Of a DNA stretch of 64,000 bases, positions 9,249 through 18,270 are shown piece after piece. The translations under genes and the position numbers were made by a program. Position 1 is the first letter of the stretch. Every line of letters starts with the position of its first letter. The notes under the pieces are model-generated. The model did not search any database, had not been told where the DNA came from, and saw only the letters and a program-made list of their open reading frames with translations. Source of the DNA: Phosphitispora fastidiosa (lineage in GTDB: Bacteria > Bacillota > Thermincolia > Thermincolales > UBA2595); contig NZ_JAHHUL010000002.1 in the NCBI RefSeq assembly GCF_019008365.1, forward strand, positions 310,001 to 374,000. Reading direction: 5' to 3'.

Positions 9249-9404
9249 CTAATCCACACCGGTATTATCCAGATAGTCAAATCCTCTGTTCGGCAGCATC
9301 TCTTCTGCGGCTGATTCTGCAATGCCAAAATCTTTATACAGCAAATAGGCTCCAATATGTCCCGTAGTCCTAAATATTTCCCAAAGCGCTTCACTGGTTC
9401 TCAT
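9249..9404 (-). CDS. yqzL: YqzL family small protein
   Basis: A 51-residue ORF: it starts MRTSEALWEIFRTTGHIGAY, continues LLYKDFGIAE and ends DYLDNTGVD. This is the conserved YqzL pattern (W-x2-F-x3-G-x3-A-Y-L-x-Y) of a small Firmicute protein normally located between era and recO. It is present here immediately before recO, although era now lies 9 kb away beyond the restriction island. Function unknown. GAGGGGATGA provides a plausible ribosome binding site. Confidence 0.9.
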   Translation of the reverse strand: MRTSEALWEIFRTTGHIGAYLLYKDFGIAESAAEEMLPNRGFDYLDNTGVD

Positions 9405-9496
9405 TTCAGCTCATCCCCTCTTATTAGGATTGCAACATTTTGTCCGGATCAGCATTATTTATCATCTCCGTAAGAGAAAAGGCGTATACTGGGGGG

Positions 9497-10192
9497 TTAT
9501 TCCCATTCCAGTTCTTTCATGATAAGCACCCCGGAGCTGGTGCCAACCCTGGCAGCTCCCGCCTTGATCATGTCCATCGCCTGTACCGCAGACCGGATAC
9601 CGCCGGCTGCCTTTACGCCTACAGACCGGCCAACGCTTCTTCTCATCAAGGCAACGTCTTCAGACAAAGCCCCGCCTGAAGCAAAACCTGTTGATGTCTT
9701 GACGAAATTTGCTCCAGCTGCTTCCGCAATTCTGCAGGCCTTAACCTTTTCTTCATTATCAAGGAGGCAGGTCTCAATTATCACTTTTAAAATCCCCTGG
9801 GGATTGACTCTTCTAACTGCCCGGACAACTTCAGATATATCGCTGCCGACAGCCTCATACCGCTTTTCCTTCAACATCCCTATCCCAATTACCATATCTA
9901 TTTCATGGGCTCCTTCATTAGCAGCAGCAGCAGCTTCCCATGCTTTCATCCCGGTTGTGCAAGCCCCCAGTGGAAAACCTGCCACAGTACATACCTTAAC
10001 CCCGGTTCCAACCAGCAGTTTGACTGCAGCGCCAACAAAAATGGGATTTACACAGACAGCTGCAAAACCATAATGAGCCGCTTCCTCACATAACTTGCGG
10101 ATATCGGCGGTTGTCGCGTCAGGCCTCAGGATTGTGTGGTCAATATACCTGGCCATTTCACCGGGGCTTATAGAAAAATCTTCTGCAGCCAT
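9497..10192 (-). CDS. deoC: deoxyribose-phosphate aldolase
   Basis: Cleaves 2-deoxyribose 5-phosphate to glyceraldehyde 3-phosphate and acetaldehyde in deoxynucleoside catabolism. It is a 231-residue TIM barrel with IDHTILRPDAT near the N-terminus, EIDMVIGIG (Asp99), the Schiff-base Lys165 in FVKTSTGF, and the second catalytic Lys194 in GVKAAGGIR. The start follows AGGAGGAACAA. It lies beside the restriction island between yqzL and hsdM; cdd, another pyrimidine-salvage gene, is on the far side of the island. Confidence 0.96.
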   Translation of the reverse strand: MAAEDFSISPGEMARYIDHTILRPDATTADIRKLCEEAAHYGFAAVCVNPIFVGAAVKLLVGTGVKVCTVAGFPLGACTTGMKAWEAAAAANEGAHEIDMVIGIGMLKEKRYEAVGSDISEVVRAVRRVNPQGILKVIIETCLLDNEEKVKACRIAEAAGANFVKTSTGFASGGALSEDVALMRRSVGRSVGVKAAGGIRSAVQAMDMIKAGAARVGTSSGVLIMKELEWE

Positions 10193-10609
10193 TTGTTCCT
10201 CCTCTGTTCCCTATAATCCATAAATCCGATTCTGTTCTTTTCTAGCATAGCATTTATTATGGCATCCTGCAACATCGGCGGAAGCGCAGACGGTATTAAC
10301 TTCTTGCAGGATTTTTTCTTTTGAGATGCTAACATTAAGTGCATCCAAATTTTACACAGCATATTCTTCACTCCATATTTTTAGCAGCTATGATGCAAAT
10401 TCCTATGGTTTTTAAAGTTTCCATATCTATTCTCATAGCAAAAGTGGCATATCCAAATCTTCATCGGATATGCCACCTTTGGTGTTATATATTGCAGTTG
10501 TTAACTTGACGCTAAGCCGAAAGCCGTGCTCGAAGCTGTCCTGTGCAATGATGGCAAATGTCAAATTCATTAGGCGGCTTTCAGATATACCTGAAACAAC
10601 TCCCTCCCT
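10193..10609. other. intergenic region at the 3' end of the hsd operon
   Basis: No convincing gene. It holds a terminator-like hairpin for hsdM (listed separately), a second hairpin-forming pair GAAAGCCG/CGGCTTTC (10519-10526 and 10575-10582), and a pair ATCCTGCAA/TTGCAGGAT flanking about 31 nt near 10263-10312, followed on the plus strand by a T-rich run. A 67-codon minus-strand frame crossing into deoC (10168-10371) has no family features and overlaps deoC, so I leave it out. Confidence 0.5.
10440..10476 (-). terminator. intrinsic terminator candidate after hsdM
   Basis: Arms GTGGCATATCC (10444-10454) and GGATATGCCAC (10466-10476) are perfect complements with an 11-nt loop. The minus-strand transcript ends in UUUUGC, a short U run. 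It lies 130 nt beyond the hsdM stop. Confidence 0.6.
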
Positions 10610-12367
10610 TTATGGCAACTCAGGTAAACCAAGCTCTTTTAAAAAATGATTGTGCTTAGCCTTAGCCTTGCTAATAGTATCTTCTATTGTATCCAAACCC
10701 TTTTTTACATCTGCAAGGTCAACAATTTCTTCTTCCACAGCCGTGCTAACATATCTTGAAATGTTTAAATTGAAATCATTCTTTTCAATTTCTTCCATAG
10801 ATACACGGCGAGAGTATTTTTTGTCATCTTCTTTTCGATATTGATATGTGTCAACTATTTTGTCGATATGCTCTGGCAATAGCACATTTTGCCGTTTGCC
10901 CCTGTCGTAGTACTCACTTGCATTGATAAACAGCACGTCATCAAATTTTTTGCACTTTTTTAGCACAAGAATGCAGACTGGAATGCCTGTTGAGAAAAAC
11001 AGGTTAGCCGGCAAACCAATAATCGTGTCAATATTCCCATCCTTGAGTAGCTTTATTCTGATTTTTTCCTCTGCACCACCACGGAACAGAACACCATGAG
11101 GCAAGATGATTGCCATTGTTCCCTCATCACTTAAAAAGTGAAATCCATGAAGCAAAAATGCAAAGTCGGCTGCTGATTTTGGTGCAAGGCCGTAACTTTT
11201 AAAGCGAAAATCCTCTGCCAGGGTTTCGTTAGGCTCCCAGCGGTAGCTGAAAGGTGGATTGGCTACTACTGCATCACATTCCAACTTTTTTGCTGGGTTC
11301 ATTTCGTTGAGAATGTCCCAATCATTTAGCAGTGAATCTCCGTGAAATATTTTAAACTCGGAATCTTTAAGCCCATGCAGAAGCATATTCATACGAGCAA
11401 GGTTGTAAGTTGTGATATTCTTTTCCTGTCCGTATATCTGACCGATTCTATTAGCACCAAGCTGCTTTCTAACATTAATTAGAAGCGAGCCGGAGCCACA
11501 CGCAAAGTCAAGCACGTTTTTGAGATGCTTCTTTTTGCCTGTGCTTGGGTCTTGGCTATCAAGGGTAACGATGCGAGAAAGGATGGTTGAGATCTGCTGG
11601 GGTGTATAGAACTCTCCGGCTTTTTTGCCTGAGCCCGCTGCAAACTGCCCGATTAAGTATTCATAGGCATCGCCTAAAATATCACTCTCATTTTGGAACT
11701 CAGATAATCCGTCGGCAATAGCAGTTATAATCGAACACAGGGTTGTATTGCGCAATTCATAATTTTTCCCAAGTTTATCAGAGTCAAGGTTAACTTCTGA
11801 GAATAGTCCACGAAATGTACTATCAAAGGATTCATTTTCTATAAACTTAAAAGCTGCCTGCAAGTTTTTCAAAAGATCCTTGCTCTGCGTGCGAGCTAAT
11901 TCATATATATTACTCCAGAGATAGTGTGGTTTAATTACAAAATGAACTTTACGGCGCATTTGTTTTTCAAACGTCGTCACTTGATCTAAATTATTATTGT
12001 ACCATAAGACAAGCGGGGTTAACTTTTTACTACTATCTAACGATGCAAGATGATCGTCAATCATCATCTTTTTTGCGTTTTCTTCTAGTTGTTGTATGCT
12101 GAAATAATCCGATATTTGTTCTTTCAGCAAATTAATAGCCTCATCTTTCTTGCCAGCACTATAGATGCCATTAATTTCCTTTTCACATTGTAGATAATCG
12201 CTGCCAAGCTCTTTTTTCGCCGCCTCCTCATAATTATCTGAAAGATAGCGCAAGAAAAGGAAAGACAGCATGTAATCACGGAAATCATCGGCATTCATGG
12301 CTCCGCGTAATTTATCGGCAATACCCCATAGGGTTGCGCCTAATTGTTTTTGTTGATTTTCAGTCAT
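10610..12367 (-). CDS. hsdM: type I restriction-modification system, methyltransferase (M) subunit
   Basis: N6-adenine methyltransferase subunit that forms M2S with HsdS and R2M2S with HsdR. It has 585 residues: an N-terminal HsdM helical domain (LWGIADKLRGAMNADDFRDY), SAM-binding motif I in DFACGSGSLLINV, and catalytic motif IV NPPF in VVANPPFSYRWEP. The start ATG overlaps the stop of the preceding ATPase gene by four bases (ATGA). This is the last gene of the hsdR-hsdS-ATPase-hsdM operon. The operon is visibly more A+T-rich than its flanks and interrupts the conserved era-yqzL-recO order, suggesting horizontal acquisition. Confidence 0.96.
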   Translation of the reverse strand: MTENQQKQLGATLWGIADKLRGAMNADDFRDYMLSFLFLRYLSDNYEEAAKKELGSDYLQCEKEINGIYSAGKKDEAINLLKEQISDYFSIQQLEENAKKMMIDDHLASLDSSKKLTPLVLWYNNNLDQVTTFEKQMRRKVHFVIKPHYLWSNIYELARTQSKDLLKNLQAAFKFIENESFDSTFRGLFSEVNLDSDKLGKNYELRNTTLCSIITAIADGLSEFQNESDILGDAYEYLIGQFAAGSGKKAGEFYTPQQISTILSRIVTLDSQDPSTGKKKHLKNVLDFACGSGSLLINVRKQLGANRIGQIYGQEKNITTYNLARMNMLLHGLKDSEFKIFHGDSLLNDWDILNEMNPAKKLECDAVVANPPFSYRWEPNETLAEDFRFKSYGLAPKSAADFAFLLHGFHFLSDEGTMAIILPHGVLFRGGAEEKIRIKLLKDGNIDTIIGLPANLFFSTGIPVCILVLKKCKKFDDVLFINASEYYDRGKRQNVLLPEHIDKIVDTYQYRKEDDKKYSRRVSMEEIEKNDFNLNISRYVSTAVEEEIVDLADVKKGLDTIEDTISKAKAKHNHFLKELGLPELP

Positions 12368-13680
12368 TGTTGTTCCTCCTGAACTTGAACATCTTCAAAT
12401 AGCTTTTGATTAAATTTATAATCCTCTAAAAAGTTATTCAATATATTTTTGAAGTGTTCTTTGTTTTCTTCGACCATTTCTTTAGGGTCAAATAAAGAAT
12501 AGTTACCATGGCTCAAAAGATTTATTATTCTGGTATAGACAGGTTCATCTTCATCCGCTCCTTTTCTAATACAAGAAGAGAAGTGCGCAAAACCATGAAA
12601 AGATGCTGTTCTTTCTAATATATTTCTGAGAATATTAAAGTGATATGTATATAATTCCCCTGAATCAGATGCTTTTTTCAACTCCTTTAATAAGGCAACA
12701 TGATGAAAGAAAGGTGTTTTTGTGGTGTCTTTAAGCATATAGGTACCACTCTTGGCGTTTATCTGTAAAAATAATTGTTCTGCTTTATTAATTTCGTTAC
12801 ATAAAACATTAAAAAACAATGTGTGATGTGATGAAACAATTACTTTAACATCATTACCACTCATTAATTGTGCCAAATGACTTGCAACGGCAATAACATT
12901 ATTGTCATCCAAAGAAGAAATAGGGTCATCGACATAGATATACTTTACCCAATTATACGATTCTACTTTATCCACTACCAACTGCACAACAGCAAGAAAG
13001 AAACACCAAACAAAGATGTTTTCTTCACCACGAGATATTTTTATATTATCAATCCTCTGAGTAGTGCCAGAAGTTAGTACATCTCTGGAAAAGCTAATTG
13101 CCAAACTCTCATAATTTATAGTGAAATCAAAATCGGCATATCTATGGAGCAATGGACGAATTCTACTTTCCATTTCTAATTCTTTAAGCCCTGCAAAAAA
13201 TTTGGAGTTGCTATTTAACTTTAAGAAGCGTTCGGTATCATTATCTAAATCATTATCCCAATAAAAAATATCTTCAGTAAATGCGTTATAGTATAAAGTA
13301 TCAGCTATTTTTTCTCCAGTATCACCAATTAACTGTTGACCCAATGATTTAAACTCTACGGAAAGCCTCGTCTTACCTGTACCGTTATATGCAAACAGTA
13401 CAATGTACTTCTTTTCATCTAACAGCATCCTAAAATATTCGGCAATATCTTTAATCGAATCAAATTGATTATATCCGATCCTTTTAAGTACAAAGTCCAA
13501 TTTTGCAAGTAAGTCATCGGATAAATTTTCTTTCAAGGTATATTCTTCCGAATTTCTGGGACATTTGAAATTATCGTTAAACATTTTTTTGTAGTGGCTG
13601 AATTTATCATTGTTCAATTTATTAAGAATCATTGTCTTAAAGGATTCTTTTGCAATTTTCGAAGGAACATTATAACTCAT
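12364..13680 (-). CDS. ABC-type ATPase, PrrC-like anticodon nuclease candidate embedded in type I RM operon
   Basis: A 438-residue protein with ABC-ATPase motifs: Walker A AYNGTGKT (97-104), signature SRGEE (216-220), Walker B/D-loop YIYVDDPISSLDDNN (247-261) and switch His in VSSHH (285/286). This is the AAA_13-type head of PrrC and RloC. The C-terminal region has Arg352-x3-Glu356 and His391. The spacing resembles the Arg320/Glu324/His356 triad reported for PrrC anticodon nuclease; AAA_13 proteins in general share parts of this region. No zinc hook is present, so it is PrrC-like in size rather than RloC-like. Start and stop overlap hsdS and hsdM by four bases each. Inferred role: a tRNA-cleaving guard held silent by the HsdRMS complex. 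An ATPase accessory without nuclease activity is possible. Confidence 0.75.
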   Translation of the reverse strand: MSYNVPSKIAKESFKTMILNKLNNDKFSHYKKMFNDNFKCPRNSEEYTLKENLSDDLLAKLDFVLKRIGYNQFDSIKDIAEYFRMLLDEKKYIVLFAYNGTGKTRLSVEFKSLGQQLIGDTGEKIADTLYYNAFTEDIFYWDNDLDNDTERFLKLNSNSKFFAGLKELEMESRIRPLLHRYADFDFTINYESLAISFSRDVLTSGTTQRIDNIKISRGEENIFVWCFFLAVVQLVVDKVESYNWVKYIYVDDPISSLDDNNVIAVASHLAQLMSGNDVKVIVSSHHTLFFNVLCNEINKAEQLFLQINAKSGTYMLKDTTKTPFFHHVALLKELKKASDSGELYTYHFNILRNILERTASFHGFAHFSSCIRKGADEDEPVYTRIINLLSHGNYSLFDPKEMVEENKEHFKNILNNFLEDYKFNQKLFEDVQVQEEQQ

Positions 13681-14909
13681 TCCCCCACCTCCTTAGCAGA
13701 AGGGAACAGCCCTTGCATCAAGCCCTTTTTGTGTAATTTCAAAACTTCAATTTTTTCTGCTTGTGCGGTTATCAAATCATCAAGTGAAGAAAGACAATCG
13801 GCAACTTTTTGCTGCTCTTTAAGTTTCGGTATATATATAGGCATATCTGTGACCATTGACATTCTAACAGAATCAACAGAGTTTTTTGCACTTAACTGCA
13901 TTACTCGTTTTTTAAAATGCTCAGAAAAATATTGATAAACAAATTTTCCAGAAACTGTATCTTCGAAATTATAAATGCAATAAACTCTTTGATGAAAATC
14001 GAACTTCCCAACAATATAGTGAAAGTTTTTCCCAACACCAACGCCATCTCCGGATGTTAAAATAGCTTCGCAGTCAAATGTGTATGTGTCTATTTTCTCA
14101 ACAGTCTGAGAACGTACAAAAAATGGATATTTACCATTATCAACTTTATTTTGTGTGTCTTTGTTTCCTGTAGTCACTTTCGCAAAATCTCTAAATTGAC
14201 GTAATTCCCACTCCCCACTAGCCCTAAACTCCGGAAACCTCCATTCTGGTACAGTTGCTCCATCGGCAGGAAACAACTTCTGCATTAAGCCTTTTTTGTG
14301 CATTTTGAGAGCTTCAAGCTTTTTATCCTCTACAGTGATAAGGTCATCAAGTGAAGACAGGCAATCAGCAATTTTTTGTTGTTCAGATTTTTCTTTTGGA
14401 GTAGGCAAAACGATACTAAAAAAATCTGAAGGGCTGATGTTTAATAGTCCATCACTTCTCGCACTACTTGTAATAAATCTCGCCAATTGTTTTCCGTGAA
14501 AGTTATTATCAAAGTAACCTTTATAGAAGCTTGATACATAATCATCATTGAAACGGAAACTTATAAAAGCATTTGGCACAGCGGCTTCTTCAAATTCTTT
14601 TAGCTCGTAAATACAACCCTGTGGGAACTTTTTGGAATTCCCTTTGTTATAAGAAAAGGCTCCTTTTTTCAAGTATATATAGTTCTCATATTGTTTGCCG
14701 GAAATATCTCGGCTGAATTTCTCTTCTTGGGATACAAAACCAATCCCGGCAGAAATACTTAATGTTGTAAGGGACTTATCGCCTACTTTTTGTGTAATAC
14801 GCTCAGCAACTTCAATGAGCCTATATTTTTTCCATTCTCCCGTTGAGTGAAACTCCGGAAACCTAAGCTTTGGCACTAAAGTCACTTTTTCTTTCTTATT
14901 CATACGCAT
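13677..14909 (-). CDS. hsdS: type I restriction-modification system, specificity (S) subunit
   Basis: Recognises the bipartite target site. The 410 residues contain two target recognition domains (about 15-165 and 225-360), each introduced by a copy of RFPEF-x-(S/A)-(T/S)GEW and each followed by a conserved helical spacer: EQQKIADCLSSLDDLI near 175 and EQQKVADCLSSLDDLI near 370, then HKKGLMQ-x-LFP. The start is ambiguous between MRMNKKE and MNKKE. The gene overlaps the hsdR stop by up to 14 nt and the next gene by 4 nt, giving tight translational coupling. The two spacer copies are natural recombination points for domain exchange. Confidence 0.95.
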   Translation of the reverse strand: MRMNKKEKVTLVPKLRFPEFHSTGEWKKYRLIEVAERITQKVGDKSLTTLSISAGIGFVSQEEKFSRDISGKQYENYIYLKKGAFSYNKGNSKKFPQGCIYELKEFEEAAVPNAFISFRFNDDYVSSFYKGYFDNNFHGKQLARFITSSARSDGLLNISPSDFFSIVLPTPKEKSEQQKIADCLSSLDDLITVEDKKLEALKMHKKGLMQKLFPADGATVPEWRFPEFRASGEWELRQFRDFAKVTTGNKDTQNKVDNGKYPFFVRSQTVEKIDTYTFDCEAILTSGDGVGVGKNFHYIVGKFDFHQRVYCIYNFEDTVSGKFVYQYFSEHFKKRVMQLSAKNSVDSVRMSMVTDMPIYIPKLKEQQKVADCLSSLDDLITAQAEKIEVLKLHKKGLMQGLFPSAKEVGE

Positions 14910-17904
14910 TCAGCCCCACAATCACACGTCCGCTTGCCAGCTTTTTCAGCAGCGGAATTAAATCATCCATCAATTCCAGTTCTTTCTTAGTCCTATCTCT
15001 CCAGCCAAGCTCCAGAGGCTTTAATAAATCACTCAGTTTTTCACCGTCAAAAATCATACGCACCATAATTTCATCTACAAAGGCCTGCAGTGATACGGGC
15101 TCTATGTCATGTTTGTTTGCAATTGATTCCATTTCTTTTACTGCTTTTTCTTCCTTGAATTTTTGGTATCCGGCTTTTATTTCCTTTTCATCCAAGCCTT
15201 TTCCGGCTTCCAGTGTGCTGATATAAGCAATAATATCTTCACGCTCTTCCAGCATATTTGAATTTGAACAAAGCAAACTAATGAGCTGCTCACGGCTCAT
15301 TTTTTCTTTTTTAGGCACATCTGGTTGTGTATACCTAGAAATTAGTGACATGATGTAGTCATAATCAATTATGGCAGAGGAAAATAGAACAAACTCAAAG
15401 TCAAGCTGTTCAATCAACGGATATTTATCCCTGATATCTTTGCCTTGCTGTGCTTTTAGCATTTGAGCTGTTTCAATATAGACACCACGAAACGCACGCA
15501 AAGTGTCTTCCGGCAACAATTCCTCAATTTTTGCCGTTTGCTCTTCTTTAATATCTGTATATTGGTCAAGCTGGGTTTTAAGGCGCTGCACTTCCTTGAA
15601 TTTGTTGATAAATTCGCCTCGTGCGGCATCGCCCTTTAGGTTGTTTACTTGTTCCGGTTTGCATTCTAACCCTTGTGATTCCATAAATTTTTCAAGCTCG
15701 GCAACTGCCTTGTCCAGCTTTTCAACCACCACAGGAGCCGGGTCTACAAGCCAAATTTCTTTTGCCCTGCTACTGTTATCTTGCCCCGAGAACAGCGCAA
15801 TAGCTTCATCTACACCTTTTTCTTGCCCTCTAAAGTCAAGAATATTTCCGTAAGGCTTTGTGTCGTTCAAAACACGGTTTGTTCTTGAAAATGCTTGAAT
15901 TAAGCCGTGTTGTTTTAAATTTTTATCAACGTACAAGGTGTTAAGATACTTGGAATCAAAGCCGGTTAAAAGCATATCCACCACAATTGTTACATCAATT
16001 TTGTTTTCATGCGGATAATCGGAATTAGGGTACATTTGGTCTTTGATGCGTTTTTGCACATCTTGATAGTATAAATCGAATTCGTTAATGTTGTGGTTTG
16101 TGCCGTACTGCTTATTATAGTCATCAATAATGCTTTTAAGTGCAGCCTTTTTCTTATCGGGCTCTTGTTCATTGTCAGCTTTTTCTTGCTGTAGGTCTTC
16201 CTGTAGCTGCTTAACATCTTTATTCCCCTCAGCTGGAGGAGAAAAAACACAGACAATATTTAATGGCTTAAAGCTTTCCCCCTCGTTCTTTTTGCGTTCC
16301 TCTTGTAACAACTTGAAGAGCTCAAAATATTCTATCGCGTCGTTAATAGAAGCTGTGGCAAAAATCGCATTGTAACGTCTACCATTAGTAGCGGCATCGT
16401 GTTTTGATAGTATTGCTTCGGCAATCGCTTTTTTACTTACAGTATCAGAGACTTTTGCTGCTTTTTTGACATCTTCCGGCTTAAAATAATCGATGTGAAA
16501 ACGAAGCACGTTACGGTCATCAATGGCATTCGTTATGGTATAGGTATGCAGTTCTTTTTCAAAAACATCTTTTGTTGTGATATAAGAACCAACCGTGCCA
16601 TCAATTTTCTTGTATGTTGCATTTTCATCAAATATTGGTGTTCCGGTAAAGCCGAAAAGTTGTGCTTTCGGAAAAAAGTTTTTAATTGCTTCATGATTAT
16701 CTCCAAACTGTGAGCGATGACATTCGTCAAAAATAATGGCCATCCGTTTATCGGTGAGCTTTGCCAATCGGTCTTTGTAGGTAGGTTCGCCTCTTTTCTT
16801 TTTCTCTTGGTTGCGCTTGCTGTCTTCATCAAGAGCTAGCCCAAGCTTTTGAATTGTAGTAACAATAACTTTATCACGATAATCATCCGAAGTAAGCCGT
16901 TTAACTAAACTTTCTGTGTTGGTATTCTCTTCAACGCATCCTTCTTGAAATTTATTAAACTCCAATCGAGTTTGTCTATCAAGGTCTTTTCTGTCAACGA
17001 CGAATAAACACTTCTCTACTTCAGGATTGTCCTTCAAAAGTGTTGATGTTTTAAACGATGTAAGTGTTTTTCCACTTCCGGTAGTATGCCAGATATATCC
17101 GTTCCCGCGATTCTGCTCGATACAATCCATTATTGCCTTAACAGCATAAATCTGATAAGGACGCATAATCATCAATTTCTGTTCACTTACCACAAGTACC
17201 ATGTATCGGTTTATTAATTGCCCAAGAGTGCATTTTGGCAGAAACCTATTAGAAAAATCAAGCAGATGGGTAATTTTGTTATTTTCCTCATCTGCCATCT
17301 GGTAAATTGGCAAAAAGCGCTCTTCTGCATTAAAACAAAAGTGCTCCTTGTGATTGTTGGCGAAATAATATGTGTTACTCTCATTGCTCACAATAAAAAG
17401 CTGCATAAAGCAAAGCAATGAGTTTGTATAACCATTGCCCGGGTCATTTTTATATTCTACAATTTGCTCCATTGCTTTTTTAGGTGTGATTTGCAGTGAC
17501 TTCAGCTCAACCTGAACAACAGGAACACCATTGATGAGGATAATAACATCATAACGGTGGTTGCTGTTATCAGTGTTTATGCGTAGTTGGTTTATTACTT
17601 CAAATTCATTTTTACACCAGTCTTTGATATTAACGAGTGTATATTGCAGTGGCGTATCATCATCACGTTTAAATGTATTTATTTCTCGTAATGTTTTTGC
17701 TGCTGTAAACACATCAGATGAAATAATTCTATCTTTCAGGCGTGCAAATTCGGAGTCACTTAAATTGACTTTGTTTAATCTTTGAAAATGCGCCTTAAAA
17801 TTAGCTTCAAGTGCCGCTTTGTCTCGAATGTCTTCCCGATATGTGTATTTTAAATCTCGAAGCTTTTCAATAAACTCTACCTCTATTTGCTGTTCAGATT
17901 TCAT
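14896..17904 (-). CDS. hsdR: type I restriction-modification system, restriction (R) subunit
   Basis: ATP-dependent DNA translocase and endonuclease of the R2M2S complex, 1002 residues. An N-terminal PD-(D/E)xK nuclease core is visible around residues 110-140 (VIILINGVPVVQVELKSLQ, with ELK as the E-x-K half). Superfamily 2 helicase motifs follow: WHTTGSGKT (I), DECHRSQFG (II), GFTGTP (III) and QAFSRTNR (VI). The C-terminal helical domain is complete. It is the first gene of the operon, with GGGGATTTAG before the ATG. A 6-bp palindrome in the 63-nt gap to the XRE regulator may be its operator. Confidence 0.96.
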   Translation of the reverse strand: MKSEQQIEVEFIEKLRDLKYTYREDIRDKAALEANFKAHFQRLNKVNLSDSEFARLKDRIISSDVFTAAKTLREINTFKRDDDTPLQYTLVNIKDWCKNEFEVINQLRINTDNSNHRYDVIILINGVPVVQVELKSLQITPKKAMEQIVEYKNDPGNGYTNSLLCFMQLFIVSNESNTYYFANNHKEHFCFNAEERFLPIYQMADEENNKITHLLDFSNRFLPKCTLGQLINRYMVLVVSEQKLMIMRPYQIYAVKAIMDCIEQNRGNGYIWHTTGSGKTLTSFKTSTLLKDNPEVEKCLFVVDRKDLDRQTRLEFNKFQEGCVEENTNTESLVKRLTSDDYRDKVIVTTIQKLGLALDEDSKRNQEKKKRGEPTYKDRLAKLTDKRMAIIFDECHRSQFGDNHEAIKNFFPKAQLFGFTGTPIFDENATYKKIDGTVGSYITTKDVFEKELHTYTITNAIDDRNVLRFHIDYFKPEDVKKAAKVSDTVSKKAIAEAILSKHDAATNGRRYNAIFATASINDAIEYFELFKLLQEERKKNEGESFKPLNIVCVFSPPAEGNKDVKQLQEDLQQEKADNEQEPDKKKAALKSIIDDYNKQYGTNHNINEFDLYYQDVQKRIKDQMYPNSDYPHENKIDVTIVVDMLLTGFDSKYLNTLYVDKNLKQHGLIQAFSRTNRVLNDTKPYGNILDFRGQEKGVDEAIALFSGQDNSSRAKEIWLVDPAPVVVEKLDKAVAELEKFMESQGLECKPEQVNNLKGDAARGEFINKFKEVQRLKTQLDQYTDIKEEQTAKIEELLPEDTLRAFRGVYIETAQMLKAQQGKDIRDKYPLIEQLDFEFVLFSSAIIDYDYIMSLISRYTQPDVPKKEKMSREQLISLLCSNSNMLEEREDIIAYISTLEAGKGLDEKEIKAGYQKFKEEKAVKEMESIANKHDIEPVSLQAFVDEIMVRMIFDGEKLSDLLKPLELGWRDRTKKELELMDDLIPLLKKLASGRVIVGLNAYE

Positions 17905-17919
17905 ACCTAAATCCCCTCA

Positions 17920-17934
17920 TACTATAAAATAGTA
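17920..17934. promoter_or_regulatory. palindromic operator candidate upstream of hsdR
   Basis: TACTATAAAATAGTA is a perfect 6-bp palindrome with a 3-nt centre, located 16 bp upstream of hsdR and 33 bp downstream of the XRE gene. The position suits repression by that regulator. No matching palindrome was found upstream of the XRE gene itself. Confidence 0.35.
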
Positions 17935-17967
17935 ATAGCCAAACCCTTTTTCAAAACTACGCAACGA

Positions 17968-18183
17968 CTACTTTGTTTTCATGAGCAACTCCATCAATTC
18001 AGGACTAATGCTTTTGTTCTTACAAAGCTCTATTATAGCATGACGGGCTATTTGATTCGGCTTTGCATGATTGTTCTCCCATCGGTTCACAGATGTAAAT
18101 CCAACATGAAGCTCACGGGCAAACCCCTCTTGGGACAAACATAGCTCCAAACGCACTTGTTTAATCGCTTCGCTTAACTCCAT
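17968..18183 (-). CDS. small XRE-family HTH regulator
   Basis: A 71-residue single-domain helix-turn-helix protein. The motif reads LSQEGFARELHVGFTSVNRWE, a canonical lambda-Cro/XRE HTH, and it is followed by a short helical tail. GAGGTGACATGAA precedes the ATG. It is co-directional with and immediately upstream of hsdR, with its own strong promoter. It resembles control proteins that delay restriction-subunit expression after entry into a new host; that role is inferred from position. Confidence 0.85.
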   Translation of the reverse strand: MELSEAIKQVRLELCLSQEGFARELHVGFTSVNRWENNHAKPNQIARHAIIELCKNKSISPELMELLMKTK

Positions 18184-18222
18184 TTCATGTCACCTCGTTA
18201 TTGGCAAAATTAACCATAATTT

Positions 18223-18251
18223 ATTATATCATAAGCTATAGCGTTTTGCAA
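18223..18251 (-). promoter_or_regulatory. promoter of the xre-hsd operon
   Basis: TTGCAA (-35, 18246-18251) and a perfect TATAAT (-10, 18223-18228) are separated by 17 bp on the minus strand, about 40 bp upstream of the XRE start codon. Confidence 0.7.
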
Positions 18252-18270
18252 AAAGTTCTTGTTTATTAAA

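Noticed and set aside
9440-10073. Plus-strand frames opposite deoC (79 and 184 codons)
   Set aside because: They are antisense shadows of a well-supported gene, with no ribosome binding sites.
10168-10371. 67-codon minus-strand frame upstream of deoC
   Set aside because: It overlaps the deoC start, contains a hairpin-forming pair and shows no family features.
10530-10580. Minus-strand codons reading FDICHHCTGQLRARLSA, possibly a gene remnant after hsdM
   Set aside because: Short and without a recognised parent family, so it is not annotated as a pseudogene.
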